NCBI RefSeq assembly: GCF_004349135.1
Contig: NZ_SMFN01000006.1
Coordinates: forward strand, 137,049 to 201,048
Source: Flavobacterium sandaracinum
GTDB taxonomy: Bacteria; Bacteroidota; Bacteroidia; Flavobacteriales; Flavobacteriaceae
Direction of reading: 5' to 3'
DNA length: 64,000 nt
Shown: positions 1 to 9,800 of the stretch, piece after piece
Layout: each line of letters begins with the position of its first letter
How positions within the stretch are numbered: the stretch's first letter is position 1
Notes under the pieces: model-generated
What the model was told of the DNA's origin: nothing
The model's database searches: none
The model's input: only the letters and a program-made list of their open reading frames with translations
Translations under genes and position numbers: made by a program

Positions 1-60
1 CAATATGAGTTTTTAAATTTTGTATTGGAATCTAAAAAAGTAGACTTGTTAAAACATTAA
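1..60 (+). CDS. C-terminal end of an upstream gene (partial)
   Basis: The first 57 bases read openly as 19 codons ending in ...LNFVLESKKVDLLKH and a TAA at 58-60. This looks like the end of a coding region that starts left of the window. Too little is present to name the family. It lies about 100 bases before the MFS transporter on the same strand, so it could belong to the same sugar-use cluster, but that is inference. Confidence 0.5.
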   Translation, partial: QYEFLNFVLESKKVDLLKH

Positions 61-161
61 AATGAATCTAGATTGTAGAACTCAAAACATATTTAAGAAT
101 ATTTAATTACTGAACTATAATTTAGTACTAAATAATAGTTCACCTCAACATAAGGTAAAAG

Positions 162-1376
162 ATGAAAAAAAGTACGGTTAAAATTGCCATGTATCTCAAT
201 TACTTTGTATTTGCAATTCTACTGAACAGCGTGGGAATTGTGATATTAAAGGCGCAAAAAAATTATGGCGTTGATGAATTGCAGGCAAGCGTTCTAGAAG
301 CTTACAAGGATTTACCTATCGCTATAGTGTCCTTTTTAATTGCTTCGTTTTTGCCAAGGCTTGGGTATAAAAAAGCCATGCTTATTGGTCTGGCCTTGGT
401 TTCTGTGGCATGTATTAGTATGTATTTTGGAAATTCATTTGATATGGCCAAGGTGCTTTTTGCCACTGTAGGCGTCTCATTTGCCTTGATCAAAGTGTCT
501 GTGTATTCGCTTATTGGAACAATTACGGAGAATCAACAAGAACATAATAGTTTGATGAGTAGTATTGAAGGCGTATTTATGATTGGGATTGCGCTCGCTT
601 ATTTCCTATTTCCCGCTTTTAATTCTGATGCGAATCCTGATGCTTGGTTGAATGTTTATTGGTTGTTAGCTGGGATTTCGTTATTGTCATTTGGTTTTTT
701 ATTTTTTACCAAATTCGAAAATCAAACCGAAATTCCGGGTGTTGATTTAGCCGATGACTTCAAAGAAATGTTCAAATTATTCGCAAAATTATTGACGATT
801 GTTTTTGTAATCAGCGCATTCTTGTTTGTAATGATTGAGCAGGGAATCATGTCTTGGTTGCCTACTTTCAATAGTAAAGTGTTGCATTTACCAGAGAATA
901 TCAGTATTATGATGGCGAGTATTTTGGCTATTTCATTAGCTGTAGGACGACTTTTGGCAGGAGTAATTACAAAAAGGGTCAATTGGATTTGGGTACTTAG
1001 TTTTTGTATCGTGGCAGCTATGCTAATTGTAATTTTTGTACTTCCTAAAACAGTTGGTTTAGAGGTCAAAGAAATCAATTCGCTTGGCGATATTCCAATA
1101 ATAGGATTTGCATTTCCGTTAGTGGGACTTTTTATTGCGCCTATTTATCCGCTATTAAATTCGGTGGTTTTAAGTGCTTTGCCAAAAAAATTACACAGTT
1201 CGATGACGGGTTTAATTGTTGTTTTCTCGGCACTTGGGGGTACTTTAGGTTCTAGAGTTATTGGTTACTTATTTAAAAATGAAGGGCCGGAAAATGCTTT
1301 TTATTATACTTTAATTCCAATGTCCTTATTGCTTGTTTCTTTCTTTATTTTAAAAAAACTTACTGCTAAACAATGA
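162..1376 (+). CDS. MFS transporter, probably sugar (trehalose) uptake
   Basis: This 404-residue protein has about twelve hydrophobic segments, the usual size and layout of a major facilitator permease in the inner membrane. A short basic loop with LGYKKA near residues 67-72 sits where the conserved MFS loop 2-3 motif is expected. Its stop overlaps the start of the trehalase gene by four bases (ATGA), so the two are almost certainly translated together. That pairing makes trehalose or a related disaccharide the likely substrate. The family assignment is firm; the substrate is inferred from the neighbour only. Confidence 0.85.
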   Translation: MKKSTVKIAMYLNYFVFAILLNSVGIVILKAQKNYGVDELQASVLEAYKDLPIAIVSFLIASFLPRLGYKKAMLIGLALVSVACISMYFGNSFDMAKVLFATVGVSFALIKVSVYSLIGTITENQQEHNSLMSSIEGVFMIGIALAYFLFPAFNSDANPDAWLNVYWLLAGISLLSFGFLFFTKFENQTEIPGVDLADDFKEMFKLFAKLLTIVFVISAFLFVMIEQGIMSWLPTFNSKVLHLPENISIMMASILAISLAVGRLLAGVITKRVNWIWVLSFCIVAAMLIVIFVLPKTVGLEVKEINSLGDIPIIGFAFPLVGLFIAPIYPLLNSVVLSALPKKLHSSMTGLIVVFSALGGTLGSRVIGYLFKNEGPENAFYYTLIPMSLLLVSFFILKKLTAKQ

Positions 1377-3238
1377 AATTCTTACTTAACATAGACAAAG
1401 TATTCCAAGAATTATTATTTCAAGAGGATACGGATCAGGATAAAAAAATTACTAAAGACGATACTGGTCCTAAAAAATTTATTTTGATTGATGAAACTAC
1501 ACAGTGCGAAGAGGCTATTGTTGGGACCTATCATTTATCCAATTTATTACAGGAATTGGCACAACTTAAGGACAGGAATTCAGTATTTGGGGAAGTCGAT
1601 TTAGATCGAATTCAAGAAAATCCAGTGCAGCGAATTTCAAGGAAAATCCGAGATGATTATTGGACGGAATTGACTAGAACAATAGATAAAAAAGGGTTGA
1701 CCCATATTTTAGAAGATGAAAAAATGGCTAGTGATGTGGCCACGCTTTACGTAGCTGCAACGGACAAACAAGGGGTTTCTTATTTTCAAGATTTAGAAAA
1801 AGAACTTCAAAATTTCAAAGTAGCTATTCTACCTGTAAATTATTCCATAGAATATGTGGCTACTTTAAACAATAAACCAGGGATTTTAGCTTTGGCTTTA
1901 GAACAAAAAATATATAGTTTGCAAGGAGTTCCATTTGTAGTCCCTGGCGGAAGATTCAATGAAATGTATGGCTGGGATAGTTATTTTATTGGTATTGGTC
2001 TTTTAATCGATAACCAACTCGAAAAAGCCATGGCTATCGCGGAGAACTTTAAATACCAAATCACACATTACGGCAAAATTCTGAATGCAAACCGAAGTTA
2101 TTACTTGACAAGAACACAACCGCCATTGTATTCTTCTCTGATTGTTGAAATTGTAAAAGAAAATGTGCCTAACCAAGAATGGTTAAAGAGTCATTTGGAT
2201 GCCATTATTTTAGAATACAATACGGTTTGGATGGTGTTAGGAAACCGATTAACAGAAACGGGTTTGAACCGATATAAAGCGGAAGGCGTTGGAATGCCCT
2301 TTGAAGTGGAGCCTGGGCATTTTGACGATGTTTTAGCGCCTTATGCTGAAAAATATAACATGCCGATTCGCGCATTTGAGAAAGAATATTTAGAAAGAAA
2401 ATTGGTTGACGCTGATTTGGATCTGTATTTTGTTCATGACCGAAGCTTGCGTGAAAGTGGTCATGACACAACGGATCGACTTATAAATAGGTGTGCGAAC
2501 TTAAATTCCGTTGATGTAAATAGTTTTCTTTATAAATACGAAAAAGACATTGCTTATTTAATTGCAACCTATTTTGGGAACACCTTTCAAATTGGAGATA
2601 TAAAGTGTACTTCTAACGAATGGGAACAAAAGGCTGCATTTAGAAAAGAAAAAATTAATGAATTGTGCTGGAATGAAGCTGCAGGAATGTATTTTGATTA
2701 TGATTTTGTAAACCAAGAACAATTTCCATTTGAGGCAGCTACAACCTTTTTTCCTTTGTGGGCAGGATTATGTGATCAGAATCAAGCTAAAAAGTTAGTA
2801 GAAATAGCGTTGCCACAATTTGTAAAAACAGGAGGAATAACAGGAAGTACAAAGGCGAGTATTGCTAATGCTCCGGAAGAAGCACCACAACGACAATGGG
2901 ATTATCCATTTGGCTGGGCGCCACACCAAATGTTGCTGTGGGAAGGATTAATTAAATACGATTATTTAGATAAAGCACAAGAAATGGTGTACCGATGGTT
3001 GTGGTTAATTACTAGAAATGCGGTTGATTTTAATGGAACGATTCCAGAAAAATTTGATTTGGAAATCAGTTCCCATAAAGTGTTTGCTGAATATGGTAAT
3101 GTAGGGACTGAATTTGATTACATCGCAAAGGAAGGTTTTGGTTGGATGAATGCGTCCTATCAATATGGATTGCAGATTTTGAATGCTACACTAAAAGAGA
3201 AACTGGGAGAATTGATTTCTCCCGATGATCTATTTTAG
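1373..3238 (+). CDS. alpha,alpha-trehalase (GH37), neutral-trehalase type
   Basis: This 621-residue protein hydrolyses trehalose to two glucose molecules. It carries both GH37 signatures: PGGRFNEMYGWDSYF at 191-205 and QWDYPFGWAPHQ at 508-519. Asp365 in RESGHDTTDR is the expected catalytic acid, and Glu580 in GTEFDY before EGFGW is the likely base. There is no signal peptide, so the enzyme should be cytosolic and act after uptake by the overlapping MFS gene. Residues 19-33 (DTDQDKKITKDDTGP) resemble the EF-hand-like calcium loop of fungal neutral trehalases. Function is secure; calcium dependence is inference. Confidence 0.93.
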   Translation: MKFLLNIDKVFQELLFQEDTDQDKKITKDDTGPKKFILIDETTQCEEAIVGTYHLSNLLQELAQLKDRNSVFGEVDLDRIQENPVQRISRKIRDDYWTELTRTIDKKGLTHILEDEKMASDVATLYVAATDKQGVSYFQDLEKELQNFKVAILPVNYSIEYVATLNNKPGILALALEQKIYSLQGVPFVVPGGRFNEMYGWDSYFIGIGLLIDNQLEKAMAIAENFKYQITHYGKILNANRSYYLTRTQPPLYSSLIVEIVKENVPNQEWLKSHLDAIILEYNTVWMVLGNRLTETGLNRYKAEGVGMPFEVEPGHFDDVLAPYAEKYNMPIRAFEKEYLERKLVDADLDLYFVHDRSLRESGHDTTDRLINRCANLNSVDVNSFLYKYEKDIAYLIATYFGNTFQIGDIKCTSNEWEQKAAFRKEKINELCWNEAAGMYFDYDFVNQEQFPFEAATTFFPLWAGLCDQNQAKKLVEIALPQFVKTGGITGSTKASIANAPEEAPQRQWDYPFGWAPHQMLLWEGLIKYDYLDKAQEMVYRWLWLITRNAVDFNGTIPEKFDLEISSHKVFAEYGNVGTEFDYIAKEGFGWMNASYQYGLQILNATLKEKLGELISPDDLF

Positions 3239-3309
3239 CGCTGAAAAATATTTTTTGTTATTTGAATGCAATTTTTTTTTAACTTTATAATTCACTAAAT
3301 GAATCAATT

Positions 3310-3735
3310 ATGACTGTTAATCAAATTTTAAGCACTAAAGGAAAGGAAGTTTTTTCGATACTTTCCACTAACACTGTATACGAAGCTTTGACAGTGATGA
3401 GCGAAAAAAACATTGGAGCAATTCTTATTATAGAAGATACGGTTCTCAAAGGGGTTTTATCTGAAAGAGATTACGCTCGAAAAATTGTTTTGAAAGCAAA
3501 ATCTTCCAAGAAAGCTTTTGTTCATGAAATCATGGAAACAAATGTGGTGACCGTGAGCCCATCGGATAATTTAGAGTATTGCATGGAATTAATGAGTACA
3601 AAAAGAGTTCGTCATTTACCTGTTTTGGAAAATGAAATTGTAATAGGGATTATTTCTATTAGTGATGTAGTAAAAGCTATTATCGAGATGCAAAAAGATA
3701 CGATTCAACATTTAAACTCTTATATTACGCAATAA
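3310..3735 (+). CDS. CBS-domain pair protein
   Basis: A 141-residue protein made of two CBS domains and little else. The second repeat is clear in the stretch MSTKRVRHLPVLENE (about residues 97-111), followed by a GIISISDVV segment. CBS pairs bind adenine nucleotides such as AMP, ATP or NADH and act as energy sensors. No catalytic domain is attached, so it may act in trans. A strong terminator follows, so it is probably transcribed alone or with the trehalase genes. Confidence 0.85.
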   Translation: MTVNQILSTKGKEVFSILSTNTVYEALTVMSEKNIGAILIIEDTVLKGVLSERDYARKIVLKAKSSKKAFVHEIMETNVVTVSPSDNLEYCMELMSTKRVRHLPVLENEIVIGIISISDVVKAIIEMQKDTIQHLNSYITQ

Positions 3736-3763
3736 ATAAAGAATGGAAAGTTATAATTATAGG

Positions 3764-3792
3764 AAGCTGCTATTTTATGCAGCTTTTTTTTT
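3764..3792 (+). terminator. Rho-independent terminator after the CBS gene
   Basis: The stem AAGCTGC / GCAGCTT with an 8-base loop is followed directly by a run of T. It ends the trehalase/CBS side before the malic enzyme. Confidence 0.85.
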
Positions 3793-3860
3793 GGAATCAA
3801 AATAGGCTTGTTTATATAAAAGAATGGGGTAAAAGTCCTCTTTTTTTAAATCTAGACCCC

Positions 3861-3868
3861 TATCTTTG
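3861..3868 (+). promoter_or_regulatory. -7 promoter element of the malic enzyme gene
   Basis: TATCTTTG fits the Bacteroidota -7 consensus TAnnTTTG and lies 25 bases before the ATG at 3893. No good -33 TTG is visible at the usual spacing. Confidence 0.6.
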
Positions 3869-3892
3869 TACGCTAGAATAAAATCTAAAACA

Positions 3893-6181
3893 ATGGAAAA
3901 GAATAGCAAAAGAAGAGAAGCATTATTATACCACGCAAAGCCAACTCCTGGTAAAATTCAAGTAGTTCCCACTAAGAAATATGCAACACAAAGAGATTTA
4001 TCTTTGGCCTATTCTCCTGGTGTAGCTGAGCCGTGTTTAGAAATCGCTAAAGACGTAAACAACGTTTATAAATATACAGCAAAAGGGAATTTAGTTGCCG
4101 TAATCACAAATGGAACAGCCGTTTTAGGGTTAGGGGATATTGGACCGGAAGCCTCAAAACCAGTAATGGAGGGAAAAGGATTGTTGTTTAAGATCTTTGC
4201 TGATATTGATGTTTTTGATATCGAAATTGGAACAAAAGACATCGAAGAATTTATTCAAACGGTTAAAAATATAGCACCAACTTTTGGTGGAATTAATCTT
4301 GAGGATATTAAAGCACCGGAATCTTTCGAAATCGAAAGAAGGTTGGTGGAAGAATTAAATATTCCTGTGATGCATGATGATCAGCATGGTACGGCTATCA
4401 TCTCATCTGCGGCATTGTTGAATGCATTAGAATTAGCAGATAAAAAAGCAGAAGACGTAAAATTAGTGGTTTCAGGAGCTGGTTCCGCTGCATTGGCTTG
4501 TGCTGATTTATATGTTTTATTGGGTGTGAAAATTGAAAATATTTTCATGTTCAACAGCAAAGGGTTGCTAACAAAAGACAATCCAAAACTATCTGAATTG
4601 CAATTAAAATATGCTAAAGATATTCCTACTATGAATCTGGAAGAAGCACTAGTAGGTGCCGATGTATTTTTAGGATTGTCAACGGGAGATATTATGTCGG
4701 CACAAATGCTACTAGGCATGTCAGATAATCCTATTGTTTTTGCAATGGCAAATCCAGATCCAGAAATTGATTATAACCTAGCGTTAGCTACTCGTAAAGA
4801 CGTAATTATGGCTACCGGTCGTTCCGATTATCCTAATCAGGTGAACAACGTGCTTGGGTTTCCGTACATTTTTAGAGGCGCACTTGATGTTCGAGCTACT
4901 AAAATAAACGAGGCGATGAAGATGGCAGCTGTAAAAGCATTAGCGGCATTGACAAAGCAATCGGTTCCTGAACAAGTTAATATTGCTTATGGAGCTACTA
5001 AATTAAATTTTGGTAGAGAATATATTATTCCTAAACCTTTTGACCCAAGATTAATCACGATTGTTGCTCCGGCTGTTGCCAAAGCAGCAATGGATTCTGG
5101 TGTAGCATTGAATCCTATCACGGATTGGAATAAATACGAAGAAGAACTTTTAGATCGTTTAGGAAATGACAACAAAATGCTTCGTTTGATTACAAACAGA
5201 GCTAAAATGGATCCTAAAAAAATCGTTTTTGCTGAAGCAGACCATTTAGATGTGTTAAAAGCAGCTCAAATCGTATTGGAAGAAGGAATTGGTTTTCCAA
5301 TTTTATTAGGTAACAAGGAAATTATCTTAGAGTTAAAAGCAGAAATTGGTTTTGATGCGGATGTTCAAATTATAGATCCTAAAATTGATGAGGAAGAAGG
5401 TAGAAGAAATAAATTTGCTATAACGTATTGGTCTTCTAGACAAAGACGTGGCATTTCCTTTTTAGATGCACAAAAATTAATGCGGGAACGCAATTATTTT
5501 GCTGCAATGATGGTTAACGAAGGCGAAGCGGATGCACTGGTAACAGGACATTCTAGAAGCTATCCTTCAGTGGTTAAACCCATGCTGCAATTAATCGAAA
5601 AAGCACCGGGAGCTTCTATCGTTGCTACTACTAATATGATGATGACGGCTCGTGGGCCAATGTTTTTGTCCGATACGGCGATAAACATCAATCCATCTGC
5701 CGATGATTTAGCTAAAATAGCAATCATGACCGCTAAAACAGCTAAAATGTTTGGGGTAGAGCCAGTTATTGCAATGATTTCATTTTCTAATTTTGGATCC
5801 TCTACAAACGAAAACGCAGCCAAAGTAAGAGAAGCAGTTTCTTATTTACATAAAAATCATCCTGATATTATAATTGACGGGGAAATTCAAGCAGATTTTG
5901 CCTTAAACCCAGAATTACTAAAAGCGAAATTTCCTTTTTCTAAATTAGCAGGTAAAAAAGTAAATACGTTAATTTTTCCAAATCTGGACTCTGCAAACAT
6001 CACGTACAAACTTCTGAAAGAATTAAATAAGATTGATTCTATTGGGCCTATCATGTTAGGACTAGGAAAACCAGTTCATATATTTCAATTAGGTGCTAGC
6101 GTGGAGGAAATGGTAAACATGGCCGCTATTGCAGTAATCGATGCTCAAGAAAAACAGGCAAAGAAAACCAAGCAGATTTAA
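3893..6181 (+). CDS. maeB: NADP-dependent malic enzyme with phosphotransacetylase-like C-terminus
   Basis: A 762-residue MaeB-type enzyme that oxidatively decarboxylates malate to pyruvate. The N-terminal half has the malic enzyme segments [15 protein letters not shown] and MHDDQHGTA, with a nucleotide-binding domain containing [12 protein letters not shown]. From about residue 430 the protein becomes a phosphate acetyl/butyryltransferase-like domain, which in MaeB enzymes is regulatory (acetyl-CoA). The start is set at the ATG at 3893, because the in-frame TTG further upstream lies inside the -7 promoter element. Length matches the family. Confidence 0.95.
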   Translation: MEKNSKRREALLYHAKPTPGKIQVVPTKKYATQRDLSLAYSPGVAEPCLEIAKDVNNVYKYTAKGNLVAVITNGTAVLGLGDIGPEASKPVMEGKGLLFKIFADIDVFDIEIGTKDIEEFIQTVKNIAPTFGGINLEDIKAPESFEIERRLVEELNIPVMHDDQHGTAIISSAALLNALELADKKAEDVKLVVSGAGSAALACADLYVLLGVKIENIFMFNSKGLLTKDNPKLSELQLKYAKDIPTMNLEEALVGADVFLGLSTGDIMSAQMLLGMSDNPIVFAMANPDPEIDYNLALATRKDVIMATGRSDYPNQVNNVLGFPYIFRGALDVRATKINEAMKMAAVKALAALTKQSVPEQVNIAYGATKLNFGREYIIPKPFDPRLITIVAPAVAKAAMDSGVALNPITDWNKYEEELLDRLGNDNKMLRLITNRAKMDPKKIVFAEADHLDVLKAAQIVLEEGIGFPILLGNKEIILELKAEIGFDADVQIIDPKIDEEEGRRNKFAITYWSSRQRRGISFLDAQKLMRERNYFAAMMVNEGEADALVTGHSRSYPSVVKPMLQLIEKAPGASIVATTNMMMTARGPMFLSDTAININPSADDLAKIAIMTAKTAKMFGVEPVIAMISFSNFGSSTNENAAKVREAVSYLHKNHPDIIIDGEIQADFALNPELLKAKFPFSKLAGKKVNTLIFPNLDSANITYKLLKELNKIDSIGPIMLGLGKPVHIFQLGASVEEMVNMAAIAVIDAQEKQAKKTKQI

Positions 6182-6244
6182 TTAAATGGGATCAAAGTAA
6201 ATAGTTAAAGTTGTCAGTAAAACATAAAAGTATGTTAATTTCAT

Positions 6245-6252
6245 TATATTTG
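6245..6252 (+). promoter_or_regulatory. -7 promoter element of ruvA
   Basis: TATATTTG matches TAnnTTTG and sits 17 bases before the ruvA start. It may drive ruvA and sprA together. No -33 TTG at normal spacing. Confidence 0.5.
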
Positions 6253-6269
6253 GCAATATTTTATTAATC

Positions 6270-6851
6270 ATGATCGCACATTTACAAGGAAAATTAACAG
6301 AGAAATCACCAACGCATATAATCATAGATTGTGGTGGCGTAGGCTATCATGTTAATATTTCCCTACACACCTATTCTTTATTACCCAATACCGATTTCAT
6401 AAAAGTATATACGCATCTTCAAATTAAGGAAGATGCGCATACACTTTTTGGTTTTATAGAAAAGTCAGAACGAGAGATTTTCAGACTTTTATTGTCCGTT
6501 TCCGGAATAGGAGCGAGCATCGCGCGGACCATGCTTTCTTCACTTGATCCAAAACAAATTACTAATGCCATAGCCTCTGCTGATGTAGTTACCATTCAGT
6601 CAATTAAAGGGATAGGGAGTAAAACTGCACAAAGAGTAATCTTAGATTTAAAAGAAAAAGTCTTAAAATTATATGATTTAGACGAAGTTTCTATGTCGCA
6701 AAGCAATACAAATCGAGATGAAGCGTTATCAGCTTTGGAAGTTTTAGGATTTGTACGAAAAACTTCAGAAAAAATTATAGAAAAGATTGTCAAAGAAGAT
6801 CCAGATGCTTCTGTGGAAACAATTATCAAAAAAGCTTTAAAAAATCTTTAA
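6270..6851 (+). CDS. ruvA: Holliday junction branch migration protein RuvA
   Basis: A 193-residue RuvA. The N-terminal OB-fold (about 1-63) contains the family segment IIDCGGVGYHVNIS. Two helix-hairpin-helix motifs follow, around LLSVSGIGASIA and IQSIKGIGSKTAQRVILDLK, which contact the DNA junction. The C-terminal domain (about 145-193) binds the RuvB ATPase. RuvA tetramers hold the four-way junction in recombinational repair. sprA begins 25 bases downstream on the same strand. Confidence 0.96.
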   Translation: MIAHLQGKLTEKSPTHIIIDCGGVGYHVNISLHTYSLLPNTDFIKVYTHLQIKEDAHTLFGFIEKSEREIFRLLLSVSGIGASIARTMLSSLDPKQITNAIASADVVTIQSIKGIGSKTAQRVILDLKEKVLKLYDLDEVSMSQSNTNRDEALSALEVLGFVRKTSEKIIEKIVKEDPDASVETIIKKALKNL

Positions 6852-6876
6852 AAGGTATTTAAGAAACACGAGTTGT

Positions 6877-9800
6877 ATGCATAAAATTTGTATTTTTTTA
6901 CTTGTTTTGTTTTGTGGTTTTGTGTCACAAGCTCAAGTAGAACAGAAAGCTCAGGATACCGTAAAAACTGGATTTTCTCTTGGAAAACTACAGCTAAAAA
7001 ACCCACAGAGTATTTTGTCTGCTTACACCTATGATCCAGTTACGGATCGTTATGTATATACCAATTCTGTAGATGGATTTTCCATTAATTATCCTATTAT
7101 TTTAACGCCAAAGGAATACGAAAACTTAGTCTTAAAAGAATCCATGCGAGATTATTTTAAGAAAAAAGTAGATGCAATTGATGGTAAGAAAGAAGGTAGT
7201 GAACTCGCCAAAAGAGACTTGTTGCCGAGATATTATGTAAAGTCAGGCCTTTTCGAATCTATTTTTGGAAGCAATACGATTGATGTAAAACCCACAGGAT
7301 CTGTCGAAATGGATTTGGGAATGCGGTACACAAAACAGGATAATCCATCCTTTTCTCCTAGAAACCGATCTAATCTTTCCTTCGATTTTGATCAAAGAAT
7401 CAGTATGAGCTTAATGGGAAAAGTAGGAACACGGCTCAATGTAAATGCGAACTACGATACACAGTCTACATTTGCGTTTCAAAATTTAATTAAATTAGAT
7501 TACGCACCTTCGGAGGATGATATTATTCAAAAAATTGAGGTTGGTAATGTAAGCATGCCACTGAACAGTTCTTTAATTCGGGGAGCTCAAAGTTTATTTG
7601 GGGTAAAAACGCAACTACAATTTGGAAAAACAACAATAACGGGTGTTTTTTCAGAGCAAAAATCACAAACGAAAAGCTTAATAGCGCAAGGTGGAGGTAC
7701 GATAGAGGATTTTGAAATGTTTGCTTTGGACTATGATAGTGACAGACACTTTTTCTTATCCCAATATTTTAGAAATCGATATGATAAATCCCTGGCAAAT
7801 TATCCATTTATAGATAGTAGAGTCCAAATCTCTAGAATTGAAATTTGGGTAACTAACAAGCAAAATCGGGTATTGGCAAACAACAATAATCTGAGAAACA
7901 TCATTGCACTTCAAGATTTAGGAGAAGGGCAATTATCCGGTGTGCCTGATAACGAAGTGGTTGTTTTAGATCCATCTACTGGAATTTTCAACAATCCTGC
8001 AGATTCTCCTACTGATAATTCAAATAATGATTATAATCCAGCACAAATAAACGCTGGAACGGGTTTATTGAATCCTAATATTCGTGAAATTGTAACTGCT
8101 AATTCTGGTTTCAATGTAACGGTGAGTGAAGGTCAGGATTATTCGAAATTAGAAAACGCAAGAAAACTGAATCCAAACGAATACAGCTTCAATCCACAAC
8201 TAGGATTTATTTCGTTACAACAGCGATTGGCTAATGATGAGGTTTTAGCGGTTGCTTATCAATACACCATTGGAGATAAAGTATACCAAGTGGGTGAATT
8301 TGGAAACGATGGCGTAGATGCAACGGTCGTGACAGGAAATAGTCCTTCCAATCAGGCTATCATTTCGCAGAGTTTGGTTTTGAAAATGTTGAAAAGCAAT
8401 TTGACTAATGTTAAAAATCCAATTTGGAATTTGATGATGAAAAACATTTATCAGATTCAAGGGGGGTACCAATTGAAGCAAGAAGATTTTAGATTTAATA
8501 TTCTTTATACAGATCCTTCGCCTCTAAATTATATTACAGAGGTGCCGGGAAGCCCTTTCCCAGCGAATCCCTCCAGAGAAAATGAAGTTGCTGAGACTCC
8601 TTTGTTGAAGGTGTTTAATTTAGATAAATTAAATTATAACAACGATCCTCAAACTGGAGGGGACGGTTTTTTTGATTTTATGCCAGGTTTAACAATCGAT
8701 GCGCAAAACGGAAGGATTCTATTTACAACCAAAGAGCCTTTTGGAGAACTACTATTTTCCAAGTTGTCAAATACTGGTTCCACGGAAAATTACAACATTG
8801 TCAGCTCTTACAATGAAAATCAAAAGAAATATGTGTTCCGCAGCATGTATCGAAATACACAGGCAGGAGCATTGCAGGATAGTGAAAAAAACAAATTCTT
8901 ATTACGAGGGAAATACAAATCGAGTGGTGGGGATGGCATACCAATTGGGGCATTCAATGTTCCTCAAGGTTCAGTGGTAGTTACCGCAGCAGGAAGACTC
9001 TTAGTAGAAGGGATTGATTACAGCGTGAATTATCAGTTAGGTCGTGTTCAAATTTTGGATCCCTCCTTGCAAGCATCAAATACACCCATCGAAGTTTCCT
9101 TGGAAAACAACTCTGTTTTTGGGCAACAAACCAGAAGGTTTATGGGTTTAAATATTGAACATAAAATTTCAGATAACTTTATAGTTGGAGGAACTTTCTT
9201 GAAAATGTCGGAAAGACCGTTTACACAAAAATCCAGCTTTGGACAGGAATCCGTAAACAATACTATTTTCGGTTTCAATACTAATTTTTCTCAAGAAATT
9301 CCTTTCTTGACCCGTTTGGTAAATAAATTGCCAAATATTGACACGGATGTACCTTCCAATCTATCGGTAAGAGGCGAAATCGCTTTTTTGAAACCGGACT
9401 CGCCAAAAGCAGATCAGTTTCAGGGAGAATCGACTATTTATGTAGATGATTTTGAAGGATCTCAGTCTACAATTGACATGCGTTCCCCTTATTCATGGAG
9501 TTTAGCATCAACACCAGACAGAAACACAACAAGTAGTTATGATTTTAATGCAAGTGCCAATGACTTGAGTTATGGATTCAAAAGAGCTAAATTAGCTTGG
9601 TATTCAATTGATCCCATTTTTTACACCCAGAAGCCCGTTGGTATCTCAAATGAAGACTTGTCTTTCAATAAGACCAGAAGAATTTTTAGTAGGGAATTGT
9701 ATCCTTTGACGGATATTGCACAAGGACAAACGCAAGTTGTAAACACCTTGGATTTAACTTATTTTCCATCTGAAAGAGGTCCTTATAACAATAGTTTGAA

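Noticed and set aside
3866..3892. TTG start 27 bases upstream for the malic enzyme
   Set aside because: The codon is inside the TATCTTTG promoter element, and homologues begin at MEKN-type starts.
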